NCBI GenBank assembly: GCA_002506875.1
Contig: DAYJ01000104.1
Location: 1 to 6,148, forward strand
Direction: 5' to 3'
Source: Euryarchaeota archaeon UBA40
GTDB lineage: Archaea; Thermoplasmatota; Poseidoniia; Poseidoniales; Thalassarchaeaceae
Length of the DNA stretch: 6,148 bases
Shown here: piece by piece, positions 5,803 to 6,148 of the stretch
Position numbering within the stretch: the stretch's first letter is position 1
How the letters are laid out: each line of letters starts with the position of its first letter
The notes under the pieces: generated by a model
What the model saw: the letters and a program-made list of their open reading frames with translations, nothing else
What the model was told of the DNA's origin: nothing
Database searches by the model: none
Translations under genes and position numbers: made by a program

Positions 5803-6148
5803 TCATTCTTTCTTCAGTAATTGATCTTGGAATGCTCGCATTAGGAGTTCTGCGTTAATCTTCTCCTGGTCACTAATACCTGAGACATCTTCATCTTGTA
5901 AATCCCGGTCATTGACGAGATAAATCGTATTGTAGGTTTCGAATCGATTCACATCTCCTTGCCTAGTTCGTTCTACGATTGGACTGGTTGTGACGTTTGC
6001 AGTACCGTGTTTTGGATGCTCGAGTGCCATACCTTTGAGTCGATTATCGTCGATTCTTACATTCTGCATCCAGACCTCAGTCTTGTGGTCATCTATGATT
6101 TCAAAGTCGACTCGGTCATGTAAGGTGTAACCTCCATCTGAGAAGACA
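5803..6148 (-). CDS. Unrecognised beta-rich protein, C-terminal part (5' end outside window)
   Basis: The frame is open from the right edge to the TGA at 5803-5805, giving 114 visible residues. An ATG at 6069 would give an 88-residue protein, but open codons continue upstream without a stop and their residues alternate like beta strands (DFEIID, TEVWMQNV), so the true start is probably outside the window. The visible part begins with several short strands, including VRIDDNRLKG followed by a run of small turns and strands, as in small beta-barrels that carry a V-x-I-D-x-x-x-L-x-G turn. It ends in an acidic loop and a C-terminal amphipathic helix (about the last 22 residues). No signal peptide, membrane segment or catalytic motif is visible in this part. 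I do not recognise a family. It lies 49 bases before the RmuC start. Confidence 0.6.
   Translation of the reverse strand, partial: VFSDGGYTLHDRVDFEIIDDHKTEVWMQNVRIDDNRLKGMALEHPKHGTANVTTSPIVERTRQGDVNRFETYNTIYLVNDRDLQDEDVSGISDQEKINAELLMRAFQDQLLKKE

Overview
The window is a compact stretch of microbial coding DNA with moderate GC. It holds seven genes: one partial gene running rightward at the left edge and six genes on the minus strand. No gap exceeds about 65 bases, and I see no rRNA, tRNA, insertion sequence, CRISPR array or phage gene. The setting looks like a streamlined planktonic genome. A marine archaeon of the Marine Group II (Poseidoniales) type fits best. The reasons are a UFD1-like double-psi-barrel fragment, a lipoprotein-type exported esterase, a TATA-like box at the spacing expected for a leaderless archaeal transcript, and a mix of leaderless-looking and GGAGG/GTGAT-led starts. 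This placement is an inference: ABC-F and RmuC are mainly bacterial families, and no phylogenetic marker is present.

Layout from left to right. 1-270 (+) is the 3' end of a gene whose last 89 residues resemble the second half of the UFD1 N-terminal barrel. It converges on 307-1194 (-), an exported alpha/beta-hydrolase lipoprotein. Behind that come 1247-2269 (-), a polytopic alkaline-ceramidase-like (CREST superfamily) metal-dependent amidase; 2310-2759 (-), a small SLOG-fold (DUF2493/YspA-like) nucleotide-binding protein; 2798-4438 (-), a two-domain ABC-F ATPase; 4503-5753 (-), a membrane-anchored RmuC-type nuclease-fold protein; and 5803-6148 (-), the 3' part of an unrecognised beta-rich protein that runs off the right edge.

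Transcription of the minus-strand genes runs right to left with gaps of 38-64 bases, so some may be cotranscribed. Two internal promoters are plausible, one before RmuC and one before the ceramidase-like gene. The last two genes (ceramidase-like membrane enzyme and surface esterase) make a reasonable pair for attacking or remodelling lipids at the cell envelope. The ABC-F and RmuC genes are housekeeping or stress functions acting on the ribosome and on DNA. I found no clear defence or mobile system. The points most worth following up are the UFD1-like fragment, the enlarged ceramidase with altered putative calcium ligands, and the SLOG protein next to it.
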